DNA from: Brachyhypopomus gauderio
Lineage: Eukaryota; Chordata; Actinopteri; Gymnotiformes; Hypopomidae
Direction of reading: 5' to 3'
DNA length: 64,000 nucleotides
Assembly (NCBI RefSeq): GCF_052324685.1
Contig: NC_135223.1
Span: 3,778,668-3,842,667 of the forward strand
This document shows positions 9,764 to 22,185 of the stretch, in pieces; positions within the stretch are counted from its first letter, which is position 1; each line of letters begins with the position of its first letter. The notes beneath the pieces were generated by a model. The model saw only the letters and a program-made list of their open reading frames with translations, ran no database searches and was not told the origin of the DNA. A program made the translations under genes and the position numbers.

Positions 9764-11308
9764 CTAGGGGGTCCCAGCACGAGACAAACAATCCGCCACA
9801 ACATTTTCACTGCCTCTTTTGTGTTTGATGTCCAAATTAAAATTTTGGCAGATTAAAGACCACCGCATCAGTCGTTGATTGGTGTTGGACATCCTGTACA
9901 GAAACACAAGAGGATTATGGTCGGTGTACACAGTGATTGGAAGGGCGCTAGAGCCGATGTATACTTCGAAATGTTGAATGGCGAGTAGTAGTGCGAGGGC
10001 TTCCTTCTCTATTGTACTGTAGTGACACTGATGGCGATTGAACTTGGCTGAAAAATATGCAATGGGGTGATCGACACACAAAGCATCCTCCTGTAACAAC
10101 ACAGCCCCACAACCAGTCTCACTGGCATCAACCTCTAATTTGAAGGTCTTTGTGAAGTCTGGGGCGGAAAGGACAGGAGACGAACACAACAACCGTTTTA
10201 CGGCCTCAAACGCCGACTGACAGGTGGGGGGCCACTCAAATGTGGTGGACTTACGTAATAGGTTTGTAAGGGGTAGCACAACATCCGAGAAGTTTCTGCA
10301 GAAACTTCTGTAGTACCCCGTCATACCGAGGAAACGCCTAATCTCCCTCTTGCTTTGTGGAACAGGGAATTCAACAATAGCTTGAACCTTTGCTTCTACT
10401 GGACGAACCACACCACGGCCTACTCGTTTCCCCAAATAGGTCACTGTGGCATGACCAAACTCACACTTAGCGAGGTTTATGGTCAAACTCGCCTCCTGGA
10501 ATGTGAGAAATACCTTCTCAAGAGTATGCATGTGTTCCTCCCATGTGTCGGTATATACAATGACATCATCTAAGTAAGCGTCACATCCCTCAATATTCGT
10601 TAACACACTGTTCATAAGTCGTTGAAATGTCGCCGGGGCGTTTTTCAACCCAAAAGGCATAACAGTGTACTGCAGAAATGTACCAGGAATAGCAAATGCC
10701 GAAACCTCTGAGGCCCTTTTGGTTAACGGAACTTGCCAATAGCCCTTGAGCAAGTCGAGTTTTGTAACGAACTGTGCATTACCTATTCGATCCACGCAGT
10801 CATCTATACGGGGGAGTGGGAATGAATCAGTGGTTGTTACAGAGTTGACCTTTCTATAGTCTGTACAGAACCGAAAAGTGCCATCGGGTTTAGGCACCAG
10901 CAAGCAGGGTGAACACCATGGACTGGAACTAGGTACAGCAAATCCATTTTTCAACAGGTACTCAACCTCCTGTTTCATAATAGCGTGTTTAGTTGGGTTC
11001 ACTCGGTAAGCGTTCTGTCTCACCGGTGTGTTAGTCCCGACTTGTATGTCGTGCTCAATGACTGAAGTTCGTGAAGGTATGTCAGCGAACACAGAGAGGT
11101 ATTTATGTATCAGACTTACGACAACGTTTTGTGCTGACTCAGGAAGATGCTGTAACATAGAGGGGAGTTCTTTTAAGGATTCTGAATTGGACAGACGAGC
11201 AGAAGGAAGACCGGTACCACGAATAACTAACTCATCCACCTCAGGAGTGTATTCAGAGGAAACAGGGGTAACCAACAAAGAAGGCAACGTCATCCTCGGC
11301 AACGTCAC
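9764..11308 (-). pseudogene. retrotransposon reverse transcriptase-RNase H region
   Basis: A 514-residue frame contains the Ty3/gypsy reverse transcriptase blocks in order: LVPKPDGTFRFCTDYR, LDLLKGYWQVPLT, PFGLKNAPATFQRLM and the catalytic YLDD (as AYLDDVIVYT). It is followed by the thumb/connection and RNase H (VDASETGCGAVLL, EKEALAL, VYTDHNPLVFL, then VVADCLSR). The active-site residues appear intact. It overlaps the integrase frame by 56 bp in another frame, so either a frameshift mutation has split one pol polyprotein or the element shifts frame. The start codon given is simply the first Met. Confidence 0.85.
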
Positions 11309-13001
11309 GTGCTACGTACGGCTTAAGCATATGACAAACGCGGGTCTTTTTCCTGCGGTTTGGCGTGTTTATCACATAGTCTGTGTCACTTAGACGGGAC
11401 TCAATAACAAATGGTCCTACAAATCTCGCTTGTAGGGCAGAACCGGACAGTGGTAATAGAGCAAACACCTTGTCTCCCACGTTAAAACAGCGCGGTACGG
11501 CACGTACATCAAAACGAGCCTTCATTCGGCCCTGAGTTTTATTAAGCGCCTGATGTGCTAGAGCACATAGTGTTCTTAGACGTTCACGAAACTCACTAAC
11601 ATAATCAAGAACATTAGTAGGAGCGGATGGAGAGGGATCAGGGGTTAACATTTCCTCCTGCAAAACCTTCAGCGGACCTCTCAAGGTGTGTCCAAACACC
11701 AATTCAGCTGTGCTAAAACCAAGCGACTCCTGCGGAGTGGTCCGAACAGCGAATAAAAGAAGTGGTAAGCCTGTATCCCAATCTTGTCTGTGGGATAGGC
11801 AATACGTCCTTAACATGGATTTAAGGGTCTGGTGAAACCTTTCTAGGGCACCCTGTGACTCTGGGTGATAAGCACTAGATACCTGATGACGAATTCCCAT
11901 TTGTTTCATGGCCTTTTGGAAATATCTGGACATAAAATTTGTTCCTTGATCGGACTGTACATGTTTAGGGAGACCAAAAGTGGTGAAGAATTTAATCAAC
12001 GCGTTCACTATCGCGGGAGCCTTAAGGGAACGAAGGGGAACAGCCTCAGTATAACGGGTGGCAACACACATAATGGTCAACATATAAACATATCCTGACT
12101 TCGTTTTGGGGAGTGGACCCACGCAGTCAATGAGAACGCGCTCGAAGGGTTCTCCACACACCGGAATAGGTTTTAAAGGGGCAGGCGGAACCACCTGATT
12201 CGGTTTACCAGCCACTTGACACACATGACATGAGCGACAAAACTGATTTACATCCCGTTTCATCATGGGCCAAAAGAAATGTCGCAACAAACGTAGATAC
12301 GTTTTTCTAACACCTAGGTGTCCAGATAAAACATGGTCATGAGCAAGACTCAAAACGTGGGACCGATATGGTTGCGGTACGACCACCTGATGTACAGTTC
12401 TCCACTCCTGATCCGTGCTTGCATCAGGAGGAGTCCATTTACGCATCAGAACACCGTTCTCGAGGTAGTAGGCTACTGAACGCGTACTGAAATTCCCATC
12501 AGTTGATACGCTTGCTATACAAGTGGATAAAGTGTTGTCTTTCTGCTGTGCCTCAATGAGTTTGTCTCGGCCAAGAGTCGATGTAAATGAGTCGAACGGA
12601 CACGGTTCGGTTTCATTCGAATCCGTGGTCTGTGTAGGTGTATCACTGCACATAAACGAATCGGATAGTCCATCGACTTCCGCGTATTTTCGTGCCTGGG
12701 CTCTGGTGAGCACGCACGTCTTAAAAACAGAAGGAAATTCCGTTAACAAACTGTCTGAAACACTCTCCTCTGGCTCTGACACGACTTCAGGGGCGGACCA
12801 ACCCTTACTACCCGCCAAATCGTTACCGAGAATAAACGTTATTCCATTCACCGGTAATTTCTCCCTCACAGCAACCCTAACCATACCGGTAACTAACTCC
12901 GAGCGCAAATATATATTGTGCAAAGGAACTCTCAACACACGCAAGTCAATACCTTGCACCAAAACATCCGAGTCACACGTTAACAACAAACACGTATGCA
13001 T
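11253..13001 (-). pseudogene. retrotransposon protease end and integrase
   Basis: The 582-residue frame opens with the tail of a retropepsin-like region (GITFILGNDLAGSK) and continues through a linker into an integrase. The zinc-binding HHCC domain is visible (HDHVLSGHLG then CRSCHVC). The core has the DDE residues in VLIDCVGP, SDQGTNF and PESQGALERF. A C-terminal GPF/Y-type motif follows (ARFVGPFVIESRL). The protease active site and gag are missing because the element is truncated near 13001. Lying 5' of reverse transcriptase, it shows the Gmr1-type order. Confidence 0.85.
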
Positions 13002-13010
13002 TCAGTGGCT

Positions 13011-15967
13011 AGTTACAGTATTTACATCTGTTTTTAATACAGGACACTTTCACTGCCCTAAGATTTAGGTAAGTTCTTTTTAGTAAAATCAATGCATTTC
13101 TCCACAACACTCATTGACAGTAAATATGGTGTCTACATTGAATGTCACTCACAAATTATGTTGTCCAGTTTGTGTTTCATAATAGTTTCATGAGAATTTT
13201 ACTATTGGTCGTTTTAGCCCTAAAATACAAAGAGCTATATGACAAAGAATCTTCAGCATGCAATGAAGTATCAGAATTGTTCACCGAAATAAAACCCCCA
13301 CCTTTTTGGGTATGGTTTATTTTTAAATAGTTGCTTTAATCAGACAAAACAGTCAGAAAAATAAAAAAAAAGATAAATATTAATACCAACCAAACAAAAT
13401 ATATAGCACCTTGCACAGTCGTTTATCAGACTGCTTACAGTGGACATGAGGATAACGGAGATTAAATAAATCAGTTCCTTTTCACAAAAGTCAGTTATCA
13501 CTCTGAAACTGGGGCAGATAATCAGTTTTCCTGCCCATGAGTGCCATGACACAACATTAAACTCAGAACAGTTTTAAGAGGCCAAACGTGAATAGTTTTT
13601 GTCAGATAAATCATACCCTCTGACTTCCAACTGCAGTAAAAATGTGATGACATACTATACCTGCCAAAATAAATACTGTACATAAACTGGTTGAGTTTTC
13701 CAACACCCATTGGGAGGTATTTCAACTTACGAAAACTATTGATGTGTCTGCACTGTAAAATCCCCCAAAACAAAACGGGAAAAAATAAAGGCCTATAATC
13801 ACTGCCTACACGTCAGAGGCACAAATGTGGCTGTTCAATCTCTCCAGAGAGCATCAGCAGGGCTTGCATGGGATTCCCACACAGCCACGGGAGACGCTCC
13901 GTCTCCTACGGGCCACGGGCATGCGGATCAGGCCCTTAGACCGAGGCCCTCTGCTGGGCACGGCAGGTCTGCAAAGCAGTGCGTGCTCGGAGAGAGAACA
14001 CGAGTGGAGAAACGGACACAGCCTTCTGGCTTGATCAAGGTATGCCCGTCATATTTAACGGAGCCATATTTATCTGAAGACGACGAGAGAGCAGATTAAT
14101 AAAATCTATTAATTTTACTTGTCTAATTGACAGTGCCTCAAGTTTGAGGGAGAGCTAGGGATTACCTAATTAATCAGTTAACTAATTAGCTGTCAAATGA
14201 AAATGTAAGTTTTTTTTCTCTCTATAGGTTTCACAGAATGCTATAACCATCTGTCTGTCATGCCTCTGCAATAACAACACGACAGAACTGTCTTTCTAAA
14301 AGCAACGACGGTCTCTTCTGGTCCCTCTACCAGCCCATGGGAGCTAATTTTTATGCTGTGTCATTCTTCAGAGGCAGGCGCGCACACACACATACACACA
14401 CACACACACACAAAAAAAACAGGCATCTTTTTTAAAACACTAAAACATGCAGAAAATGTCTGGGGTGGAGAGGGACATTCAAATTTTCCTTTAAAAGTAA
14501 GAAACCATCTTTTTAGGACCAACTACATGTTGCATGAGCACTACAGGGATATTTAGCTAATGAGAAATCACCAGTAAAACATCAGTGGATACAACTGTCC
14601 CCACTGTCATGTTGGTTCAGAAGGTATTCCTAGTTTTACAGTACACTGGATCTAACCACACAGACATGTCGCATGGTGGTCTACCGTAACACTGTCACAT
14701 CTCCATTACGAGGACCTCTACTGGTGGCAGATGAGTTCACTAGTGGTTCAATTACATGCTCTTGTTATTTCTGTTTTCCTTAATATTTACGCTACCTCTG
14801 TTTTAATAGTTGTTAAATGTTTTAATTATCCCATAGCAAATGTTCTAGTTTCACAATGTATTAAATTTGGACAGTAAAATGTTGAGATAGGTTGAGAGTT
14901 ACATTAACCAGAACTTGGTTCGAGAAACACCAAATGATGAATCGTGTCCAGAACTTGTAAATGTCAGCACCTCTGTAAAGTAAAATTGTAGAATTAAAGT
15001 AAAATTACATTTGCTCTGATGCTTGAAACAGAGACATGGCATCTTACACTTCACGAGATCTGTGAATACGTTCAGTGTTCTTGTTCATCTCAAACAGGCT
15101 GAGGAACTCAGTGCCTTTGATGAGTCACAGATGCAAAATGATACGGATTGAAGACACAAGCAGCATTTCCATTACAGGCACTGATAAACATACCAGGTGA
15201 TGTCAGGTAGGGGTTTTCTGTTCCTGTCTTTCTTTTTTTTTTTACATTGAGGAGAAATGTTCACAAAACAAAATATTTACTGTCAGGGCATCACACACAA
15301 TGAAGTAATACAAGCAATATACTAGTGTTTTGATCAGTGATTTATACCCAAAGGGCGGCGCTCCACGCGCACGCCTGATTTGACATTCGCCATCAAGCTG
15401 ACATTTCTAGCATCACTGAAGCCCTTGAATGCGAAACACAGCTAAGGGCTCGAAACAAACACCCGCACAAATCAAGCTAGAAGGCAGTCCTCCGGACAAA
15501 ACGTACTTGTGATTAAACGAGGCGAGGGGCGAGGCAGGAGACGTACCGCGCGGCCTGGACCGGCGCGGCCCCCCCGGGGCTGGAAGACACGGCGAAGGTT
15601 CGGACCCCAGGGCCGCCCCGTGCGTTTGATCAAAAAGCCTCCGACTAGACTAAGGTCACCACGTTCTTCCTAAAAACGAATGCAAAGACTGCAAATAGAG
15701 AAACAGGGAGAGGAAAGGCAGGGCATGGGTTAACACAGCAGTGCCGAGCTGATGATAAATCAGTACAAAATCAGTACGTTAAGACTTTGAGCACCAGTAC
15801 TGTGTTTAGGATTCACATATGGTTTGGTGAAATGATGCACGGAGTCCTCTGAAGAGTGGATGAATGAGAATGAGGGACAGACACACGGACAGACAGCGAG
15901 ATGGCGTCTGGTATGTTTGCCTCAGAGACGTTTGGTGGGGAACACACCCTAGGAACTGTAAGGCACT
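13011..15967. other. atg9b 3' flank; no gene; possible conserved non-coding blocks
   Basis: No coding gene is supported. A GC-rich segment at 13825-14040 ends in a donor-like CAAGGTATGC but has no partner. At 14095-14205 several TAATTA/TAAT cores lie among CTGTCA/TGACAG motifs, resembling a homeodomain/TALE-type enhancer. A CA repeat lies at 14381-14412. A second GC-rich block is at 15350-15640. The atg9b 3' untranslated region must start just left of 15968, but I could not choose its poly(A) signal. Confidence 0.4.
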
Positions 15968-18900
15968 TCAGCTGCTCCCCCTGCTGGTCTGACTCTGGTC
16001 CAGCACGGAGCTGTTGTTGATTTCCTCTTCCTCCTCCTCCTCCTCCTCTGTCCACCCTCCCAGCCGGAGAGGGCTAGGCACGGCCAGGCTGGCTGTGTGG
16101 ATCGTCTGCGTCGGAGGTCCCGGCGCTGGACAGGAAGTGAGGATTCATTATTCTCCATCCCATCTTTGCTCATTACCGTTCTAGGAGTATTCGACAGCTA
16201 CGGTTGATTTCTCAGGCCAAAGATGCAGTACACCAAGATCGTGGTCACTATGGGCTCTGGTCACTTCAAATTAAAAGTCCTCAAAGCCTTATTCATGATC
16301 AATGTGTTTTTAAAGTGTGTTCAGTTGAAATACAAGATATACCTGCACTGGCAGCCAAGTCCCTCATGGGCACAGGAGGCTGTAAGAGGCCTGGTCCACG
16401 CTGAGACTGGAACTTCTGCTGGTGGACCTACAAAACACATGAGTCACGCCCACAACATCCATATATCAGAACAGTAATAGAGCCAATGGAGTTGGTAAAA
16501 CGGATGCAATGATATTAACGACCAACACTGCTACTACAGATATTTAGGTGCTTTCTTGACATGTGTCCATAAAAGGGAGGTTATGCATTTCATACAACAT
16601 TAAGAGGAGCAAAACTGGGCCACAATGGGGTTAAACAAACTACAATTTATCAATGGACCCTTACAATGCTCTTCGGCTTCCTGTGCAGTCTGCAGTACAC
16701 CATAACGGCTTTCTAACGAGACTCTTACCTCGTGCATGTATATGGCATGCAGGCTCATCTCTGCAGAGGCAAACTCAGACAGCAGGGCTGAGCTGGACTG
16801 GCCCAACAGCCTGGAGTCGCTGGCAGACATGCTAATTTAAAACAGAGATGGATGAGCCAATTAGCTGCAGTTTCACCCTGATAAGGGCCAATCAGCGATG
16901 CTGCTTAATTTCCATAACTTTTCCCCCTAATGACAGAGAATTACTGTTTCATTGTACAAATGAAAATCAATTCTTCAGTTCGAAGCTAATTATTTAGTTA
17001 TTAGCATTGCAGTTTTAATTCCTATTTAATTAGCCAATTACTCAAATGACACAGAGCTATTGCCTTAATTTGGCTTAAAATAAACAACCCTGGTAGGCTA
17101 GCTGTCTGCAGAGAGACAGAACATCTAATCCAACCATTGTTGCCTGCGTGATTACTTTTAATAACTGCACACACTGTTGTCAGGGTGATAGGCGGGGGGG
17201 GTCACCTGTTGGCGACGGCGTGGTCGCCGCGGTGGGTGACGCCGTCATGATGGTGGGAGTGCAGGAGGTGGTGGGAGTGGGCGTGGCCAGCATGGGGCTG
17301 CTGGGAGGAGGAAATGCCACGGCGACCACGGCCGGCCACACCTGTCAGCACTGGGTGAGCCAGCACACTAGCCAGGAGACTGTCGGGCTGCAGTGGGGTC
17401 ACAACGACACACAGGTGTTGTAATCAGACACCGAATCAGACAGAGGCCAGTGGTAATCAGACACAGAATCAGACAGAGGGCAGTGTAGTCAGACACAGAA
17501 TCAGACCTACGGCAGTGGTAATCAGACAAAGAATCAGACAGAGGGCAGTGTAGTCAGACACAGAATCAGACATAGGGAAGTGGTAATCAGACACAGAATC
17601 AGACAGAGGGCAGTGTAGTCAGACACAGAATCAGACATAGGCCAGCGGTAATCAGAAACAGAAATAAACACAGGGAGAAACCAGACGGAAATAATGCAGG
17701 GAGAGATTAGATGGAGCTGAAGGGATTCAAGTCCCAGCCTGTTGTAGGCTGAACGTGTGACTCACAGCCCATGAAATTACCAACCAAGCTACAAGCAGTC
17801 TCTCTGGAAGAAAATATCCAGAAACATGTTCTCATATTGTGATGTAGATTGAACAGAAAAGGTTTTCTATAGCTTACATGGGGGGGGAATCATTTTTATT
17901 AAGGTTTACACAAGTGATTCTCCACGTTTGGGTCGCGGACGGCTTGTAAAAAAAATTAATATGCTACTCTTCTAATTTAGTACTCATCTTTTATCTTGAA
18001 AAAAGACAGAGGCACATGTCAGGGCTCCAAACTGTGACTAAAATGGTTGCAATCCCGACCATAAATATTAATTTGCGAGTAATATAATTATTTCACTCGC
18101 CAGTGGCGACAGGTACAACAGCATTATTATTTTATTGGTGAGGATTTTTTTTGGAAAAATATCCACCATTTTCTTTTGAGTTTGTATTGTAAAAGTTAAA
18201 CGATATGCTGTACACTCCTTTATAACTGTACATAGTTAATTTTAATGGAATCAAAAGTCACTCGTATGCATACTAGGAAACTTGGTAAAGTTCGTTTCAC
18301 GTTCGCATATTCGGAATTCTTTCTTCAATACCTTTAATTTACAAGTGCCAAAATATGCGTCTAATTCCAAATATGCAAACATGACACCAACTTAACCCCA
18401 GTTACAAGGAAGAGAAAGACATCAGGCATGTTGAACAACAGAGATCTTAAATAACAGCTGACCTGATGTGAATGTTGCAATGCTTATTAGTTTGTATATT
18501 ATTATGACACCTAGATAAAGTTATTGACGCCTGATTTTTTTCCTTTTAGGACCTGCTGGCTCCTTGAGTAATTTTTTTTGTCTGGGGTTATGACATTTGT
18601 ACTGTATAAAGCTGAGAACATTTGGGTCCCGGGCTGAGACCAGTTGAGAACCCCTGGTTTACACCACCCAATGTAACAGAAACCAAAAAAACTTTGAGAA
18701 CCTCAGTCTATAAGGACATTCCACACAGAAATGGAGATTTGTGGCAAAGCTGTAAATACTAATTAACCTCTAGGATCAGTTAGCACCATCGGATCAACCA
18801 TCAGCAAGCCCGGCACACACCGCCCAACACACACACGGACGTGGGACTCACCGCGGTGGTGGCGGACTCATTGGAGAACAGGGAGGTGCAGAGTGGCGCC

Positions 18901-21900
18901 TCGGAGAGGAGGAGCTGGGCAGAGGGGAGGAGCTGGGTGGAGGGCGTGTCCTGCTGCACCTTCTCCCGCACATGGCTGATGAAGACGGAGCTGTCCTGTG
19001 GAGGCTGCCAGCGCGGGTTCTTCAGGGTGAAGTGCATGAGCGACAGCTCCGTCTTGCCGTTCTCCGCCTGCTGGTAGACGGAGGCCTCCGTCTGGCCCTC
19101 CGACATCCACTGGGCAGGAGACAAGACACGTCAAACTGTGATCGACCTGGAGAAGCTACAACTGCACGTATCACACATTGGTACTTTACAAGTTAGGACT
19201 TAAAGACTTGAGGTCTAGCACTGGCTTCAGAACTTCTGAATCACTCTCAAATCACCCACTCTTCTCTCTCTCTCTCTCTCTCTCTCTCACTCACTCACAC
19301 ACACACACACTAAATCAAAAGGCCATATACTACAGCCATGCAGACCTGTGGGTTGCCATGACGGCGGACGTCCATCTGAGCGAAGGAGCAGATGTCGCCG
19401 ACGCCCACCACCTCCACGGTGAAGTTGCGGAAGAAGTCGATGATCTCCAGGGACTTGTTCCGCAGGAGGAAGATGAGGATGAAGGGCGTGACGATGGGGC
19501 TCAGCAGCTCCTCCAGTATGAACACCTGCAGGAACCCAGCACCAAAACCCCTGACTCGCATCTTCACAGGAAATCACCAAATGACTAATGACCGTGCGGC
19601 GAAGATGACCGACATTAAACCAAAACCGACAAACAAAAACAACAACTATTCCTAAATACAACCAAACATCCCAAACTTCCAGTGATTCTGGTGGTGGTGG
19701 TGGTGATGATGATGATGATGATGATGATGAGTAACGGGCTCTCACCGCTTTGTACTGGAAGAGCTGGGCCATCTCGTCTCGCGTCTCACTCTTGTGAGCG
19801 CTGCCCTTCCAGTGGTCCGGCATGTAGTGGATGTGGGCCAGGACACACTGTAACAGCTGCTCCGGGCACCACACCATATGCTCGTCCGGGATAAAGGACC
19901 TGAGAGAAACCACACACCATGTAATACACATCCAAGGCCATCGCACTGCTGCTGAGACCACATCAACAGTGTAATAACCCTTTTATTCACTACTAATCAT
20001 AATTATCATAATTATTATTATTATTATTATTACAGAACTCTCTACCGTGTTTTTAAAGTTAAGAAAATACCTAGTCTGAGTCTAGTCTAGTTGTTACAGA
20101 AAATGTGGCCTTAGCATTCTGCCAAAACTGCTAAACCATGTGCACATCAGGTTCAAGAGAAACCTCACCCAGACCAGCATCTACTGGAAGTTTTTGACTT
20201 TTGAAATGGCACAACTACTGGGTTTAGTTCACGTGCATGTGTGCCTTAACCCACATGATGCAAGAACACAGCAACCGCACGTAGTAAAAATAAGAAAAGG
20301 CGATCTTCTGGCGTTAACTCTAAACTCATCTAGGGTAGTGACAGTGAAAATGGATTTTCAATTGCTTGTTTCCGTTGGCAAAGATTTTACATTGCTGCTA
20401 AAATGTCATTTGCATAAACTGTAAACTCTCTAAAGCGATTCTGGGTAAAACATTGCGACTGCTATCATTTTTTCTGCAGGACCAATTATAAACAAATCGA
20501 TGGCTTTAATTAAGAAAATCAGCCGATGACCTATTTCTGAGACGCTGAAGCTCACAGAGAGCTGAAAGCCCCTCCCCCTCGTGCAGGACCCGCCGGCGAC
20601 GGTGATGACTCACCTGGTGATGGTGATGACCACGCCCAGCACGGTGATGGCAGTGAGTATGTGCTGCACGGTCAGCACGTCCTCGTCGTAGACGGTGAGC
20701 GCGATCAGCACGGCGAGCACGGAGCCGGAGAAGAACGCCACGTTCCTCGCCAGCACGGCCAGCAGCGGCGACACGAAGGCGTTCATGTACCGGGCGGCGG
20801 GCTTGTACCCGCGGCCCATCCTGCCTTGCAGCTCGTGGTCCAGCTCGTTGAAGTGACGCAGGTAGAGGCGTCCGTAGAGGGACCATCGCCGCGCCCCCAG
20901 GCTGCCCGGCTCGCGCTTGATCACCTCGGCGTAGCTGAAGAACGCGTACAGCACCTGCCAGACCAGCACGAAGGGGCAGAGCAGTAGATTGGCCACGCCC
21001 ACCAGCAGGATGACGCGGCTGAGCTGGCGAGACAGCTCCAGGCGGTTCCCCGCCCGCTTGTACTTGGGATGCAGGTTCCACTTGTTCTGGAAGAGCGAGC
21101 CAGGCCCCCAGAAGAGGATGAGCTCGAAGTTGTACTTCAGGCCCTGGGTGAGGAAGACCACGTCGCCGAGGAAGGGCAGACGCAGGCGCACGGGCAGCAG
21201 GGACTTGTTGATCATGGCCACGGTGTAGTTCTTGAAGCGCAGGATGCGGTGGTAGATGTCCAGCTCGGTCAGCTCCTTCTTGTGGATACAGATCTGCTGC
21301 TCGCGCTGCAGGCTGATCAGCCGGCCCTGCACCTCCTGCCAGCTGAAGTTGCACAGCTCGTCCTGTCGGGGAACGGTTCACAAAGGCACGGCGGTGACTC
21401 GCGGCTCTCGCTCGCGCTCCGGGCGTTCGTTCGGTTCGCGGGCGTTTCGCAATCGAACCGCGCGCGACGGTTATGCGGGTGTTCCGCCGAGACGTTTCTC
21501 TGAGCGTTTCTACTGCGTGGCTCGTCCGTTTGGTTCGTTCACACAAGCAAGTCGGCGAAAGCAGCATGCTTCACTTACCATCCTGATCTTCAGGGCTTTT
21601 GTGTAAAACTGACGGATCTCCCAGTAGCTCAGGACATTGCAGATCACCTTCCCCAGACGATAGATCCAGAAGATGGCCGCCATTATGAGAAGGAAAATGA
21701 TCCAGCTGTTGCCTTGGATCCTGACCAGAAAAGGCGGATTGTGATTGGTTGACCTCATCGTGTTGGGAAATGTTTACCAATCTACTCTGCACTTCACTCA
21801 GTGACCTGATGGACACCGCCAGCTTCAGGGGACCAGGAGTTTATGAGATCCCTAGATCCTCAATGCCCATGTTACAGACACCACCAATACTGACATAATA

Positions 21901-22131
21901 CTGACCACACAAGCACCAACCTCCTCCGATGTGTAAGGAGTGCCTGTGTGTTAGTGGGGGACCTGATCACTTTTATATCCTGGCAACAAGAATTCCACTG
22001 AAAGCCCACATTACAAATCTTTGCTCTGTAAACTTCGGGGATGTAAAGAAAGTGTGTTTTCATCTGCTGACTCTGTCTTCCTTTAATACTCAGTAGGCAG
22101 AACATCAAGAACCTCGGTGGCACAAACTGTT

Positions 22132-22185
<54 letters not shown>

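Larger units (their letters stand above)
8969..13010 (-). mobile_element. Gmr1-like Ty3/gypsy LTR retrotransposon, 5'-truncated
   Basis: Read on the minus strand, the element holds the end of an aspartic protease, then integrase, then reverse transcriptase and RNase H, then a polypurine tract and one LTR. Integrase upstream of reverse transcriptase is the Ty1/copia order. Among Ty3/gypsy elements it marks the Gmr1-like group known from fish and other deuterostomes. Gag, most of protease and the 5' LTR are missing: homology stops near 13000-13010 and unrelated sequence follows. The pol frame changes between integrase and reverse transcriptase (11253-11308). No second LTR is seen, so the copy cannot move on its own. 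Confidence 0.85.

Noticed and set aside
9432-9856. frames inside the retroelement LTR
   Set aside because: They overlap the LTR and polypurine tract and have no domain.
13825-14099. overlapping GC-rich frames at 13825-14099
   Set aside because: Two frames are open but neither has a motif, and the donor-like end has no matching acceptor; kept only as non-coding description.
20506-21567. 353-residue minus-strand frame rich in Arg/Ala
   Set aside because: It is the wrong frame of atg9b exon 6; the frame at 20614-21362 encodes the conserved Atg9 core.
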